DNA of 64,000 nt from Xanthomonas massiliensis (lineage in GTDB: Bacteria > Pseudomonadota > Gammaproteobacteria > Xanthomonadales > Xanthomonadaceae), in the NCBI RefSeq assembly GCF_900018785.1, contig NZ_FCOY01000007.1, positions 1 to 64,000 on the forward strand, in the 5' to 3' direction. The notes beneath the pieces are model-generated. The model was given only the letters and a program-made list of their open reading frames with translations, searched no databases and was not told the DNA's origin. Shown in pieces: positions 45,461 to 55,441 of this stretch. The translations under genes and the position numbers were made by a program. Numbering within the stretch: position 1 is the stretch's first letter; every line of letters begins with the position of its first letter.

Positions 45461-45727
45461 TCAGCGCAGCTGGCTGTCCTTGCTGCCGCGGCGGTTGTAG
45501 CCGGCGAAGGCGTGCTGCTCGCGGTCCGCGGCCGCCTGGCAATCCACGCACAGGCGCACGCCGGGCACGGCCTTGCGCCGCGCCTCGGGAATGGGCGCAT
45601 CGCACTCCTCGCACCGGCTCAGGCTCGGTCCGTCCCCGAGCTGGCTGCGCGCGCGCTTCACGGCATCTTCGACGGTGGCGTCGATCTGCTCCTGCACCGC
45701 GCTATCGCCTGCCCAACCCACCGCCAT
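45461..45727 (-). CDS. DksA/TraR-type zinc-finger protein (YbiI-like)
   Basis: An 88-residue protein with the C4 zinc finger of the DksA/TraR family (CEECDAPIPEARRKAVPGVRLCVDC) near residues 44-68, preceded by a short helix (QEQIDATVEDAVKRARSQL). It lacks the long coiled coil of DksA that enters the RNA-polymerase channel, so it resembles E. coli YbiI, whose role is not defined. ATG 45727 gives the YbiI length; the open frame reaches 45874 but encodes Arg/Pro-rich sequence. It converges tightly with the MscS-type gene, with no room for a separate terminator. Confidence 0.88.
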   Translation of the reverse strand: MAVGWAGDSAVQEQIDATVEDAVKRARSQLGDGPSLSRCEECDAPIPEARRKAVPGVRLCVDCQAAADREQHAFAGYNRRGSKDSQLR

Positions 45728-45894
45728 GTCGACCTCCGCAACGTCTTGATTCAACTGCGATGATGCGGCCGCCCGGCGCGGATGCAAGGGCCGGGCCCGC
45801 CCCCGTTCAAGCAGCCGACAGGGCCGTTCCCCGGTGGACACCCCGCCACCGCCGCGACACCATGGCCGCGTCAACCACAGCCCCTGAAACCGCC

Positions 45895-46140
45895 ATGGAA
45901 GAGACCGTCCACCCGTTCCACGAACTGTTCGCCCAGCTCGGCCTGCCCTGCGACGCGGCGGGCATCCGCGCCTTCATCGCCGCCCACGCCCCGCTGCCCG
46001 CCGCGATGCGGGTGGAGGACGCGCCGTTCTGGAACGCCGCCCAGGCCAGCCTGCTGCGCGAGGAACGCGCCGAGGACGCCGACTGGGCCGAAGTCGTCGA
46101 CCAGCTCAACGAGGCCCTGCACGCCGACCCGGCGCCCTGA
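45895..46140 (+). CDS. DUF2789 protein
   Basis: An 81-residue protein matching DUF2789: HPFHELFAQLGLPCDAAGIRAFIAAH at the start and EDAPFWNAAQASLLREE followed by EDADWAEVVDQLNEAL. It is all-helical, cytoplasmic and of unknown function. An ATG at 45862 would add 11 residues (MAASTTAPETA), but 45895 fits family length. It is followed 30 bases later by a strong intrinsic terminator, so it is the end of its unit. It is divergent from the zinc-finger gene at 45727. Confidence 0.85.
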   Translation: MEETVHPFHELFAQLGLPCDAAGIRAFIAAHAPLPAAMRVEDAPFWNAAQASLLREERAEDADWAEVVDQLNEALHADPAP

Positions 46141-46170
46141 CACCGGCCGGCATCGCGGCTCTCCGCACCG

Positions 46171-46203
46171 AAGGCCGCCCGGCTCGCGCCGGGCGGCCTT
46201 TTT
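46171..46203 (+). terminator. Intrinsic terminator after the DUF2789 gene
   Basis: A perfect 13-bp stem AAGGCCGCCCGGC / GCCGGGCGGCCTT with loop TCGC, followed by a run of T to 46203. Confidence 0.93.
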
Positions 46204-46222
46204 CGTGGGCCGGACATGACAC

Positions 46223-46249
46223 GCAATGGAATCCAACGGCATCCATTGC
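46223..46249. promoter_or_regulatory. Dyad upstream of the autotransporter gene, possible operator
   Basis: GCAATGGA (46223-46230) and TCCATTGC (46242-46249), an 8-bp perfect inverted repeat with an 11-base spacer. It sits just after the terminator and 155 bases before the autotransporter start. Centre-to-centre distance of the arms is 19 bases, about two turns, which suits a dimeric regulator. Confidence 0.45.
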
Positions 46250-46403
46250 AAAACCACGACACAATGGCCTACGTTAAACATTCGTTCACGTTGACGGGAC
46301 CGTACCCGCCCGCTGGACCGGACGGCATGGGGGCGTACGTGGCAGCGGCCTGGTGCATGTCTTCACCACACTTCTGCCACGCCCTCGGAGATCAAGCAGT
46401 TCC

Positions 46404-49400
46404 ATGGAAAGAGCAACTCGTGGCAAAGCCGGCGCCAAGCGCGCGTCCCGCACCGCTCCGGCCCATTCGCACCTGAGCAAGGCCCTGATCCTGGCCCTGG
46501 CACTGGGTGCCGGGCCGGCCCTGGCGCAGGCCGCGCCGGACGGCGGCAAGACCGGATCCCCGGAAAGCTGGGTCGATGACGAATTCCAGGCCGACTGGGG
46601 CCTGGCGGCGATCAACGCCCAGTACGCCTACGCCCGCGGGCTGAGCGGCAAGGGCATCCGCCTGGGCATCTTCGACAGCGGCGTGGGCGCGGACCATCCG
46701 GAGTTCGACGGCAAGGACCTGCGCAGCATCCACATGGCCGATCCCGGCTGCGCGAGCGGGGACATCCTCGGCGGCCCCGACGGCTGCTTCATGACCGACG
46801 GCAACACCGTGGCGATCGACTACCTGGACTACACCGCCAACGACAAGGCCCTGGTGGAGTGGCTGGTCCGGATCGGGTTCCTGATTCCCAACGCCGAGTC
46901 GATCATCTCCTCCTGGGCGGGGCTCAGCTACAACACCCATGGCACCCACGTGGCCGGCACCATGGTGGGCAACCGCGACGGCGAAGGCAGCCACGGCGTG
47001 GCCTATGCCGCCGACCTGACCACCGCGCGCCTGTTCGCCAACAGTTACGAGGACATGAGCGCGTACCTGGGCGATGCCTTCGGCTACGACTTCGGCGACT
47101 TCGGCTATCCCGGCACCCAGCTGTCCCAGGGCCCCTATCCGGAATCGGTGGCGGCCATGTACGAACAGATGGCCGCCGACGGGGTGCGTGCCATCAACCA
47201 CAGCTGGGGCCTGGCCAACGAGCCCACTTCCGTCGCGGCGATGGACATGCTGTATCGCTACAACGCGGACTACTTCGACACCTACGTCCAGCCCTCGCTG
47301 CAGCACGGCATGCTGCAGGTGTTCGCGGCGGGCAACAACTACGGCGAGATCGCCGGCATCTACGCCTCGCTGCCGCGCTACGTGCCCGAACTGGAGAAGT
47401 ACTGGGTCAGCGTCGTCAACGTCAACCAGAGCGGCGCGATCGACGAGAGCTCCAGCATCTGCGGGCAGACCAAGGACTGGTGCGTGGCCGCGCCGGGTAC
47501 CGGCATCACCTCCACCGTGGTGACTGGCGACATCGAGGGCGAGGCGATCCGCGACGACGAGGGCAACGTCATCGGCTTCAAGGCCGTCTCGCAGTCGCCC
47601 GAATACGGCTACGGCGACATGACCGGCACTTCGATGGCGGCCCCGCACGTGACCGGTGCGCTGGCGCTGCTGATGGAGCGCTTCCCGTACCTGGACAACC
47701 CGCAGGTCCGCGACGTGCTGCTGACCACCGCCACCGACCTGGGTGCGCCGGGCGTGGACGAGATCTACGGCTGGGGCCTGATCGACCTGAAGAAGGCCAT
47801 CGACGGCCCGGGCCAGTTGCGCGTGGATACCGACGTGGTGATGAACCAGCGCGCCGGCGGCACCCAGGTCTGGGAAGGCGCCGCCTGGGACGACTGGAGC
47901 AACGACATCGGCGGTCCCGGCAAGCTGACCAAGGACGGCATCGGCTGGCTGCGCCTGAGCGGTGCCAACAGCTTCGCCGGCGCCAGCGTCAGGCAGGGCA
48001 TCCTGGAGCTGACCGGGGCCAACACCCTGGCCGGCGACGTCAGCGTCGACGGCAGCACCGGCGTGCTGTACCTGACCGGCACCGGCACGCTCGACGGCAG
48101 CAACCTGTGGGTGAACCAGGGCCTGGCCGTGGTCAACGGCACGGTGAGCGGCGGCAGGACCGTGGTGGGCGCGGAAGGCACCCTGGGCGGCAACGGTACC
48201 GTCGCCGACCTGGAAGTGCTGGGCACGATCTCGCCCGGCAATTCGATCGGCACCCTGAGCGTCACCGGCAACTACGTGCAGAAGGCCGGCTCGACCTACT
48301 ACGTCGAACTGCTGCCGCCGTCGGCCTCGGACACGTTGAACGTGGCGGGCACCGCCAGCATCGAGGGCGGCACGCTCAAGCTGGTGCAGACCGGCGGCGA
48401 GTTCCTGCTGGGCCAGCAGTACACCCTGCTGACCGCCGCCGGCGGCCTGACCGGTGCGTTCGACACGCTGGACGTCTCGGCCCTGTCGCCGTTCCTCAAG
48501 CCCACCGCGCTGTTCACCGCCAACGCGCTGCAGCTGGCGATCAGCCGCGGCCAGGCACTCGCCGCGGCCGCCGGTACCGACAACCAGAAGGCCGTGGCGG
48601 GCGCTGCCGACCAGCTGGCCGATGCGAGCCCGTTGCTGCAGCACCTGGTGCTGCTGTCGGCCGACCAGGCTTCGTCGGCGTTCGACCAGCTCAGCGGCGA
48701 GATCCATGCCAGCGCCAAGTCGTTGCTGGTGCAGGATTCGCGGCTGCTGCGCGACAGCACGCTGGCCCGTGCCCGCTACGGCCAGGATGCCTTCACCGGC
48801 CAGGCCGAGGCGGAATCGGGCATCGGCGCCTGGGTGGACACCCAGCACGGCAGCAGCCGCCTGGACAGCGACGGCAATGCCGCGCAGGCACGCCTGAGCG
48901 GCAACGTCGCGCTGGCCGGCATCGACCTGCAGCTGGACAGCGGCTGGCGGCTGGGCCTGCTCGGCGGCACCGGCAGGAGCGACCTGCGCGTGTCCGAGCG
49001 CGGCGCCAAGGCCGACGTGCACGGCGATCATGCCGGCGCCTACGTGGGCCAGCACTGGGGCGGCCTGGCGCTGCGCGCGGGTTACGCGCAGTCCTGGCAG
49101 ACGCTGAAGACCGACCGCAAGGTGGCCTTCGCCGGCGTCCAGGACAGCGCCCACGCCAAGTACGACGTCAGCACCCGGCAGGCGTTCGTCGAGGCCGGCT
49201 ACCGCTGGAGCTTCGGAGCCGCCGAGCTGGAGCCGTTCGCCCAGTTCGCCCAGGTCCGGGTCAAGACCGATGCCGCCCGCGAGGCCGGCGGCCTGTCCGC
49301 CCTGGACGTGGCCGGCGACAGCCACAAGGTGAACCTGTCCACCGCCGGCGTGCGGTTCAACGCCAACCTGGCCGCCACCGGGCAGGCCCAGAGCTGGCTG

Positions 49401-49649
49401 AGCCTGCGGGGCAGCCTGGCCTACCGCCGCGCCAGCGGCGACCTGGCCATGACCGCCACGGAGGCCCTGGAGGGCGGCAGTGCCTTCACCGTCGCCGGCG
49501 CCCCGCTGTCGCGGAACGCCACCCTGGCCGAGGCCGGCATCGGCGCGCGCCTGTCGCCCAACTCGCTGCTGGAGCTGGGCTACACCGGTGCGCTCGCCGA
49601 CGACGGGCACGACACCGGCCTGAGCGCGCGGTTCTCCGTGCAGTTCTGA
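46404..49649 (+). CDS. Autotransporter subtilisin-like serine protease (S8)
   Basis: A 1,081-residue protein. A charged N-region and signal peptide (LSKALILALALGAGPALAQA) are followed by a subtilisin domain with Asp91 (GIFDSGVG), His179 (NTHGTHVAG) and Ser410 (GTSMAAPH). Next is a passenger stem with autotransporter beta-strand repeats (about 470-680), then the C-terminal beta-barrel from about 800, ending in the outer-membrane signature Phe (SVQF). It should be secreted through its own barrel and may be cleaved at the surface. A Cys pair (CASGDILGGPDGC) may form a disulfide. The open frame starts at 46353, but ATG 46404 is the better start. The role could be nutrient acquisition or virulence. 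Confidence 0.94.
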   Translation: MERATRGKAGAKRASRTAPAHSHLSKALILALALGAGPALAQAAPDGGKTGSPESWVDDEFQADWGLAAINAQYAYARGLSGKGIRLGIFDSGVGADHPEFDGKDLRSIHMADPGCASGDILGGPDGCFMTDGNTVAIDYLDYTANDKALVEWLVRIGFLIPNAESIISSWAGLSYNTHGTHVAGTMVGNRDGEGSHGVAYAADLTTARLFANSYEDMSAYLGDAFGYDFGDFGYPGTQLSQGPYPESVAAMYEQMAADGVRAINHSWGLANEPTSVAAMDMLYRYNADYFDTYVQPSLQHGMLQVFAAGNNYGEIAGIYASLPRYVPELEKYWVSVVNVNQSGAIDESSSICGQTKDWCVAAPGTGITSTVVTGDIEGEAIRDDEGNVIGFKAVSQSPEYGYGDMTGTSMAAPHVTGALALLMERFPYLDNPQVRDVLLTTATDLGAPGVDEIYGWGLIDLKKAIDGPGQLRVDTDVVMNQRAGGTQVWEGAAWDDWSNDIGGPGKLTKDGIGWLRLSGANSFAGASVRQGILELTGANTLAGDVSVDGSTGVLYLTGTGTLDGSNLWVNQGLAVVNGTVSGGRTVVGAEGTLGGNGTVADLEVLGTISPGNSIGTLSVTGNYVQKAGSTYYVELLPPSASDTLNVAGTASIEGGTLKLVQTGGEFLLGQQYTLLTAAGGLTGAFDTLDVSALSPFLKPTALFTANALQLAISRGQALAAAAGTDNQKAVAGAADQLADASPLLQHLVLLSADQASSAFDQLSGEIHASAKSLLVQDSRLLRDSTLARARYGQDAFTGQAEAESGIGAWVDTQHGSSRLDSDGNAAQARLSGNVALAGIDLQLDSGWRLGLLGGTGRSDLRVSERGAKADVHGDHAGAYVGQHWGGLALRAGYAQSWQTLKTDRKVAFAGVQDSAHAKYDVSTRQAFVEAGYRWSFGAAELEPFAQFAQVRVKTDAAREAGGLSALDVAGDSHKVNLSTAGVRFNANLAATGQAQSWLSLRGSLAYRRASGDLAMTATEALEGGSAFTVAGAPLSRNATLAEAGIGARLSPNSLLELGYTGALADDGHDTGLSARFSVQF

Positions 49650-49660
49650 GCCGGCGGACG

Positions 49661-49690
49661 CGAAGGGGCGGTGGCGACACCGCCCCTTCG
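49661..49690 (+). terminator. Strong hairpin after the autotransporter gene
   Basis: A perfect 13-bp stem CGAAGGGGCGGTG / CACCGCCCCTTCG with a GCGA (GNRA-type) tetraloop, 11 bases after the stop. The T-tract is poor (CCGTCTT), so termination may be partial, or the hairpin may protect the 3' end of the mRNA. Confidence 0.7.
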
Positions 49691-49774
49691 CCGTCTTGCC
49701 GATTCCGGGGCTTGTTTCATCGCGCGTCCCGGCGTCTTCCCGTTCCCATTCCTTCCCGTTCGTCCGGAGCCTGC

Positions 49775-50122
49775 ATGCCGCCGCTTCGTCCTTTCCCGCC
49801 GCTGGCCCTGGCAACCGTCCTGCTGGCCGGTTGCGCCAGCGCCCGGGAGACTGCCGCCACACCCCCGTCGCTGCAGATCCGCCGGCCCGACCCGCGGCCC
49901 GACGCGGTGATCCTGCTGCCGCGCCGGCTGGCGCCCGGAGTCCCCCTGACCGGCCGCATCCCGCCGGGTTCCACGCTCAGCGTCGATGGCCGGGACATCC
50001 CGGTGGCCGCCGACGGCGGCGTGGACTGGCCCGTGCCGGCCGGTACCCGCACGCTGCGGTTGCGGGTACGCCGTCCCGACGGCCGCGTGGTCGTCCAGCA
50101 GGTACGGATCGACGCGCGTTGA
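49775..50122 (+). CDS. Small lipoprotein of unknown function
   Basis: A 115-residue protein. The signal peptide ends in the lipobox LLAGCA (Cys near residue 18), so it is probably lipid-anchored. The mature part has a proline/arginine-rich linker and then a small domain resembling an Ig-like or carbohydrate-binding beta fold (GVPLTGRIPPGSTLSVDGRDI and TRTLRLRVRRPDGRVVVQQV). No family was recognised. GGAG lies 7 bases before ATG 49775. It stands alone between the autotransporter and the dehydrogenase gene. Confidence 0.75.
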   Translation: MPPLRPFPPLALATVLLAGCASARETAATPPSLQIRRPDPRPDAVILLPRRLAPGVPLTGRIPPGSTLSVDGRDIPVAADGGVDWPVPAGTRTLRLRVRRPDGRVVVQQVRIDAR

Positions 50123-50151
50123 CAATCGGCGCCAAGCCCGGCAACTGCTGA

Positions 50152-50157
50152 TACAAT
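50152..50157 (+). promoter_or_regulatory. Extended -10 element before the dehydrogenase gene
   Basis: TACAAT preceded by TG one base upstream (TGATACAAT). A TTGACA at 50119 is 27 bases away, too far for a normal -35, so the extended -10 is the more likely basis of recognition. Confidence 0.45.
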
Positions 50158-50260
50158 GGGCCCCATCGCGACGCCCGGCGCTGCCGGACCCGTCGCTTTT
50201 TCTTTTTACGCACCTCCGACGCCGGCTGGCTCCACGCCCGGCGCGAGGGAGTCATCGCCA

Positions 50261-51364
50261 ATGGATTTCGAAACCCTCCAGACCTCCGGCCACGAGCAGG
50301 TCGTGTTCTGCAACAGCCCGGAGGCGGGCCTGCGGGCCATCATCGCCATCCACAGCACCGTGCTGGGGCCGGCGCTGGGCGGGGTGCGCATGCGCCCCTA
50401 CCCGAGCACCGAGGCGGCACTGGACGATGCCCTGCGCCTGAGCCGGACCATGACCTGCAAGAACGCGCTGGCCGGGCTGAACCTGGGCGGCGGCAAGGCG
50501 GTGATCATCGGCGATCCGCGCAAGGACAAGACCGAGGTGCTGTTCCGCGCCTTCGGCCGCCACGTCGAGTCGCTGGGCGGGCGCTACATCGCCGCCGAGG
50601 ACGTGGGCACCGACGTCAACGACATGGAGCACATCTACCTGGAGACGGGGTGCGTCACCGGCGTGCACCAGATCCACGGCGGCTCGGGCGACCCGGCTCC
50701 GTTCGCGGCCTACGGCGCGCTGCAGGCGCTGATGGCCACGCTCGCCCGCAAGCACGGCCACGAGGACGTGGGCAAGGCAAGCATCGCCGTGCAGGGCCTG
50801 GGCCACATCGGCATGGAGCTGGTGAAGCTGCTCAAGGAGCGCGGCGCCAAGCTGTTCGTCACCGACCTGGATCCGGCACGGGTCGATCGCGCGGTCAACG
50901 AGTACGGGGCCGAGGCGGTCGCGCCGGCCGACATCTACGGCGTGGACGCAGACGTGTTCTCCCCGTGTGCGCTGGAGGGCTCGCTGGACGAGACCACGGT
51001 GCAGCGACTGAAGGCCGGCATCGTCTGCGGCACGGCCAACAACCAGCTGGCCTCGCCGCAGGTCGGCGAGGAATTGCAGCGGCGCGGCATCCTGCATGCG
51101 CCCGACTGCGTGGTCAACGCCGGCGGGGTGATGAACGTCTCGCTGGAGATCGACGGCTACAACCGCGAGCGCGCCATGCGCCTGATCCGCGGCATCTACC
51201 ACACCCTGGGCAAGCTGTTCGACCTGGCCGAGCGCGAGTCGATCACGCCGCAGCAGGCCGCCGAGCGCATGGCCCGCGCGCGCCTGGAGGCGATCGGCCG
51301 GCTCAAGCTGCCGATGGGCCGCAACCAGCCGCGCTTCCTCGACAAGCTGCGCAGGGATTACTGA
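50261..51364 (+). CDS. Leu/Glu/Phe/Val dehydrogenase
   Basis: A 367-residue NAD-dependent amino-acid dehydrogenase, most like leucine dehydrogenase in length and sequence. It would interconvert branched-chain amino acids and 2-oxo acids with release of ammonia. Motifs are LGPALGGVRMRPY, TCKNALAGLNLGGGKAVI (catalytic lysines), EDVGTDVNDM (catalytic Asp region), and the Rossmann loop VQGLGHIGMELVKLL, followed by an Asp in FVTDLDPAR that favours NAD. GAGGGAG precedes ATG 50261, and the open frame upstream is not conserved. Branched-chain oxo acids are precursors of the iso-fatty acids abundant in xanthomonads, so a link to membrane lipids is plausible but inferred. Confidence 0.92.
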   Translation: MDFETLQTSGHEQVVFCNSPEAGLRAIIAIHSTVLGPALGGVRMRPYPSTEAALDDALRLSRTMTCKNALAGLNLGGGKAVIIGDPRKDKTEVLFRAFGRHVESLGGRYIAAEDVGTDVNDMEHIYLETGCVTGVHQIHGGSGDPAPFAAYGALQALMATLARKHGHEDVGKASIAVQGLGHIGMELVKLLKERGAKLFVTDLDPARVDRAVNEYGAEAVAPADIYGVDADVFSPCALEGSLDETTVQRLKAGIVCGTANNQLASPQVGEELQRRGILHAPDCVVNAGGVMNVSLEIDGYNRERAMRLIRGIYHTLGKLFDLAERESITPQQAAERMARARLEAIGRLKLPMGRNQPRFLDKLRRDY

Positions 51365-51515
51365 CCGCCCCACCGAATCTTTGCCTTCCCGGCCAGGATC
51401 GCTCGTCACGAGCCCCCGGTCGCCCTGCCCGTTCGCAGGCCCCACCGCCCCCGACCCGCATCGCACCGACGTCCTGGCCTCCTTTCAACCAGTCCCCCCG
51501 AAAAGGAGTCGTCGC

Positions 51516-52247
51516 ATGAAAACCCCACTCGTCCAGACCGCCCTCGTCGCAGGCCTCGGCCTCGCCCTGGCGTGCGCCCAGGCCTTCGCCCAGAAGGCCC
51601 CCGAGCACGATCTGGACTATGACCACCAGGAGACCTGGCACGGCGTGCTCGACCACGCGCAGTCGCCGGTGAACATCGTCACCACCTCGGCCGCCAAGGC
51701 CGACACCGAGGAGTCCGGTGCGCTGTTCATCGAGAGCAAGCGCGCCCCCGGCAAGGTCACCGATACCGGCCATGCCATCCAGGTCAACACCGACGTGGCC
51801 GAGGCGCTGATCCGCGGCCGCCACTTCAAGCTGACCCAGTTCCACTTCCATACGCCCAGCGAGCACACCATCGACGGCCGCAGCTATCCGCTGGAAGGCC
51901 ACTTCGTGTTCCGTGCCCAGGACGGGCGCCTGCTGGTGGTCGGGGTGATGTACGAGGAAGGCCAGGCCAACCCGGCCATCGAGCCTGTGCTGGAGCAGCT
52001 GCGCCACAAGGACACCCAGCAGGCCGAGGTCGACGTCGCCAGCCTGATGCCCGACGACAAGAGCTACTACCACTACCTCGGCTCGCTGACCACGCCGCCG
52101 CTGACCGAGAACGTGGAGTGGTACGTGCTGGCCAAGCCGATGCAGCTGTCGCACAAGGAGATCGAAGAGCTGCACGCGCGCTATCCGCACAACAACCGCA
52201 AGGTCCAGCCGATGAACGACCGCCCGCTGGTGTACTTCCAGCAGTAA
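51516..52247 (+). CDS. Periplasmic alpha-carbonic anhydrase
   Basis: A 243-residue exported zinc enzyme that interconverts CO2 and bicarbonate. A signal peptide (cut near residue 24, AQAFAQK) is followed by QSPVNIVT near residue 50 and the zinc ligands His110 and His112 (QFHFHTPSEH) and His129 (LEGHFVF). The Glu in PSEHTIDG and the LTTPPLTENVEWYVL segment are also conserved. The usual N-terminal G-x-x-G-x-x-x-W element is abbreviated to ETWHGVLDHA, as in some proteobacterial forms. AAGGAG lies 9 bases before ATG 51516. A strong terminator follows. Confidence 0.94.
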   Translation: MKTPLVQTALVAGLGLALACAQAFAQKAPEHDLDYDHQETWHGVLDHAQSPVNIVTTSAAKADTEESGALFIESKRAPGKVTDTGHAIQVNTDVAEALIRGRHFKLTQFHFHTPSEHTIDGRSYPLEGHFVFRAQDGRLLVVGVMYEEGQANPAIEPVLEQLRHKDTQQAEVDVASLMPDDKSYYHYLGSLTTPPLTENVEWYVLAKPMQLSHKEIEELHARYPHNNRKVQPMNDRPLVYFQQ

Positions 52248-52291
52248 GGCGATCGCCGCGCCGGCCACTGCCGGCGCATGGCGGCAGGACG

Positions 52292-52324
52292 AAAGAGGCG
52301 GCCGCGCGGCCGCCTCTTTTTTTT
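52292..52324. terminator. Intrinsic terminator after carbonic anhydrase
   Basis: A 28-base perfect palindrome (AAAGAGGCGGCCGC and its complement, 52292-52319) followed by a run of eight T in total (52317-52324). It lies between converging genes and can serve both, more strongly on the plus strand. Confidence 0.93.
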
Positions 52325-52419
52325 GGGTCTGCCTTTACATCTGCCTGCCTGAGGCCTGTCCGCGCCGCGCGTTGCGCACTGGCCCGTGCACCGGCAACCC
52401 GCCGGCCACGTGGCGACCT

Positions 52420-54038
<1,619 letters not shown>

Positions 54039-54281
54039 TCAGGCTTCGTCGGGGGTCACGGTGCGCAGCGCCAGGGCATGGATCTCCCCGCCCATGCGTT
54101 CGCCCAGCGTGGCGTAGACCAGGCGGTGGCGGGCCAGCGGCAGCTTGCCGCGGAACGCCTCGCTGACGACCGTCGCCTCGAAGTGCACGCCGTCCTCGCC
54201 GCTGACCTCCGCCCGGGCGCCGGGCAGGCCGGCCTCGATGAGTTCACGGATGGTTTCGGCGTCCAAGGGGCGTTTCCTCAT
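54039..54281 (-). CDS. ibaG: BolA-family protein IbaG
   Basis: An 80-residue BolA-like protein. Family landmarks are TIRELIEAGLPGARAEVSGEDG, the HFEATVVSEAFRGKLPLARHRLVYATLGERM helix-strand with the conserved His, and GEIHALALRTVTP. BolA proteins partner with monothiol glutaredoxins in iron-sulfur handling; IbaG is the murA-linked form related to acid stress. ATG 54281 gives the usual length; an ATG at 54296 would add five residues. It is divergent from kdsD with only 39 bases between the starts, so their promoters overlap. Confidence 0.92.
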   Translation of the reverse strand: MRKRPLDAETIRELIEAGLPGARAEVSGEDGVHFEATVVSEAFRGKLPLARHRLVYATLGERMGGEIHALALRTVTPDEA

Positions 54282-54320
54282 AAAATGGCCGGTCATTCTA
54301 CTACCCGCCCGGTGCGCCGC

Positions 54321-55325
54321 ATGGCCACGTCCCCGCACATCCCCGCCGTCACCGATGCCGGCCTGGTCGCCAGCGCGCACCGCGTGTTCGCCACCGAGCG
54401 CCAGGCGCTGGAAGCGGTGGACGCCCGCCTCGGCGAGGACTTCGCCCGCGCCTGCCGGCTGGTGCTGGCCTCGCCCGGCCGGGTGGTCGCCACCGGCATG
54501 GGCAAGTCCGGCCACGTGGCGCGCAAGATCGCCGCGACCCTGGCCTCCACCGGCACCCCGGCGTTCTACGTGCATCCCGGCGAGGCCGGCCACGGCGACC
54601 TGGGCATGATCACCCCGGCCGACGTGGTGCTGGCGCTGTCCTACTCCGGCGAATCGGACGAGGTGCTGATGCTGCTGCCGGCGCTCAAGCGCCAGGGCAA
54701 CCGCCTGATCGCGATGACCGGCCACGCCCGTTCCACCCTGGCGCGTGAGGCCGACGTGCACCTGGACGTGGCCGTGCCCGGCGAGGCCTGCCCGCTGGCG
54801 CTGGCCCCCACCTCCAGCACCACCGCCTCGCTGGCGATGGGCGATGCGCTGGCGGTGGCGCTGCTGGAGGCCCGCGGTTTCACCGCCGACGATTTCGCCC
54901 GTTCGCACCCGGCCGGCAGCCTCGGCCGGCGCCTGCTGCTGCGCATCGCCGACGTGATGCACACCGGCGAGGAGATCCCCAGCGTGCCGGCCGACGCCAC
55001 CCTGGCGCAGGCGCTGGTGGAGATCAGCCGCAAGCGCCTGGGCCTGACCGCCGTGGTCGACGGCGGCAACCACCTGCTCGGCATCTTCACCGACGGCGAC
55101 CTGCGCCGCGCCCTGGACAGCGAGGCCCTGGACGTGCGCCATACCCGCATCGACACGCTGATGACCCGCAACCCGGTGACCATCGGCGCCCAGGCCCTGG
55201 CTGCCGAGGCCGCGCACCTGCTGGAGGAGAAACGCATCGGCAGCGGCCTGATCGTGGTGGACGGCGAGCATCGCGTGGTCGGCGCCCTGAACATTCACGA
55301 CCTGTTGCAGGCGCGGGTGGTTTAA
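54321..55325 (+). CDS. kdsD: D-arabinose 5-phosphate isomerase KdsD
   Basis: A 334-residue enzyme converting ribulose 5-phosphate to arabinose 5-phosphate, the first step of Kdo synthesis. The sugar-isomerase (SIS) domain is clear: VVATGMGKSGHVARKIAATLASTGTP and LALSYSGESDEV, with LAPTSSTTASLAMGDALA further on. Two CBS domains follow (from about residue 210, DVMHTGEEIPSVP and DTLMTRNPVTIG). An ATG at 54285 would add 12 residues. The next gene should be kdsC, but only a 36-codon frame separates it from lptC. Divergent from ibaG. Confidence 0.95.
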   Translation: MATSPHIPAVTDAGLVASAHRVFATERQALEAVDARLGEDFARACRLVLASPGRVVATGMGKSGHVARKIAATLASTGTPAFYVHPGEAGHGDLGMITPADVVLALSYSGESDEVLMLLPALKRQGNRLIAMTGHARSTLAREADVHLDVAVPGEACPLALAPTSSTTASLAMGDALAVALLEARGFTADDFARSHPAGSLGRRLLLRIADVMHTGEEIPSVPADATLAQALVEISRKRLGLTAVVDGGNHLLGIFTDGDLRRALDSEALDVRHTRIDTLMTRNPVTIGAQALAAEAAHLLEEKRIGSGLIVVDGEHRVVGALNIHDLLQARVV

Positions 55326-55330
55326 CCGCC

Positions 55331-55441
55331 ATGCCCATGCGCATTCATCTCCCGGCCCGCCCCCTGCCCCTTCCGTCGTGCCCGGCCGTGCCCGGCGCCG
55401 GCCCGTGCCGCCCGGACGCGACCGCGGAGGCCTGCGCATGA
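55331..55441 (+). pseudogene. 36-codon frame at the expected kdsC position (possible deletion scar)
   Basis: ATG at 55331, 5 bases after the kdsD stop, reads through 36 codons to a TGA that overlaps the lptC ATG (ATGA). In related genomes kdsC (Kdo-8-phosphate phosphatase, about 170-190 residues) sits between these genes. The encoded peptide (MPMRIHLPARPLP..., Pro/Cys/Ala-rich) contains none of the HAD motifs (DxDGT, K, GDxxND). It may be what remains after an in-frame deletion, or just a short coupling frame. No other kdsC is in the window. Confidence 0.4.

Noticed and set aside
48299-48760. A minus-strand frame inside the autotransporter gene.
   Set aside because: It is Ser/Ala-rich shadow sequence on the opposite strand of the conserved beta-strand repeat and barrel region.
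50119-50124. A perfect TTGACA upstream of the dehydrogenase gene.
   Set aside because: It is 27 bases from the TACAAT, too far for a sigma-70 promoter, and lies across the lipoprotein stop codon.
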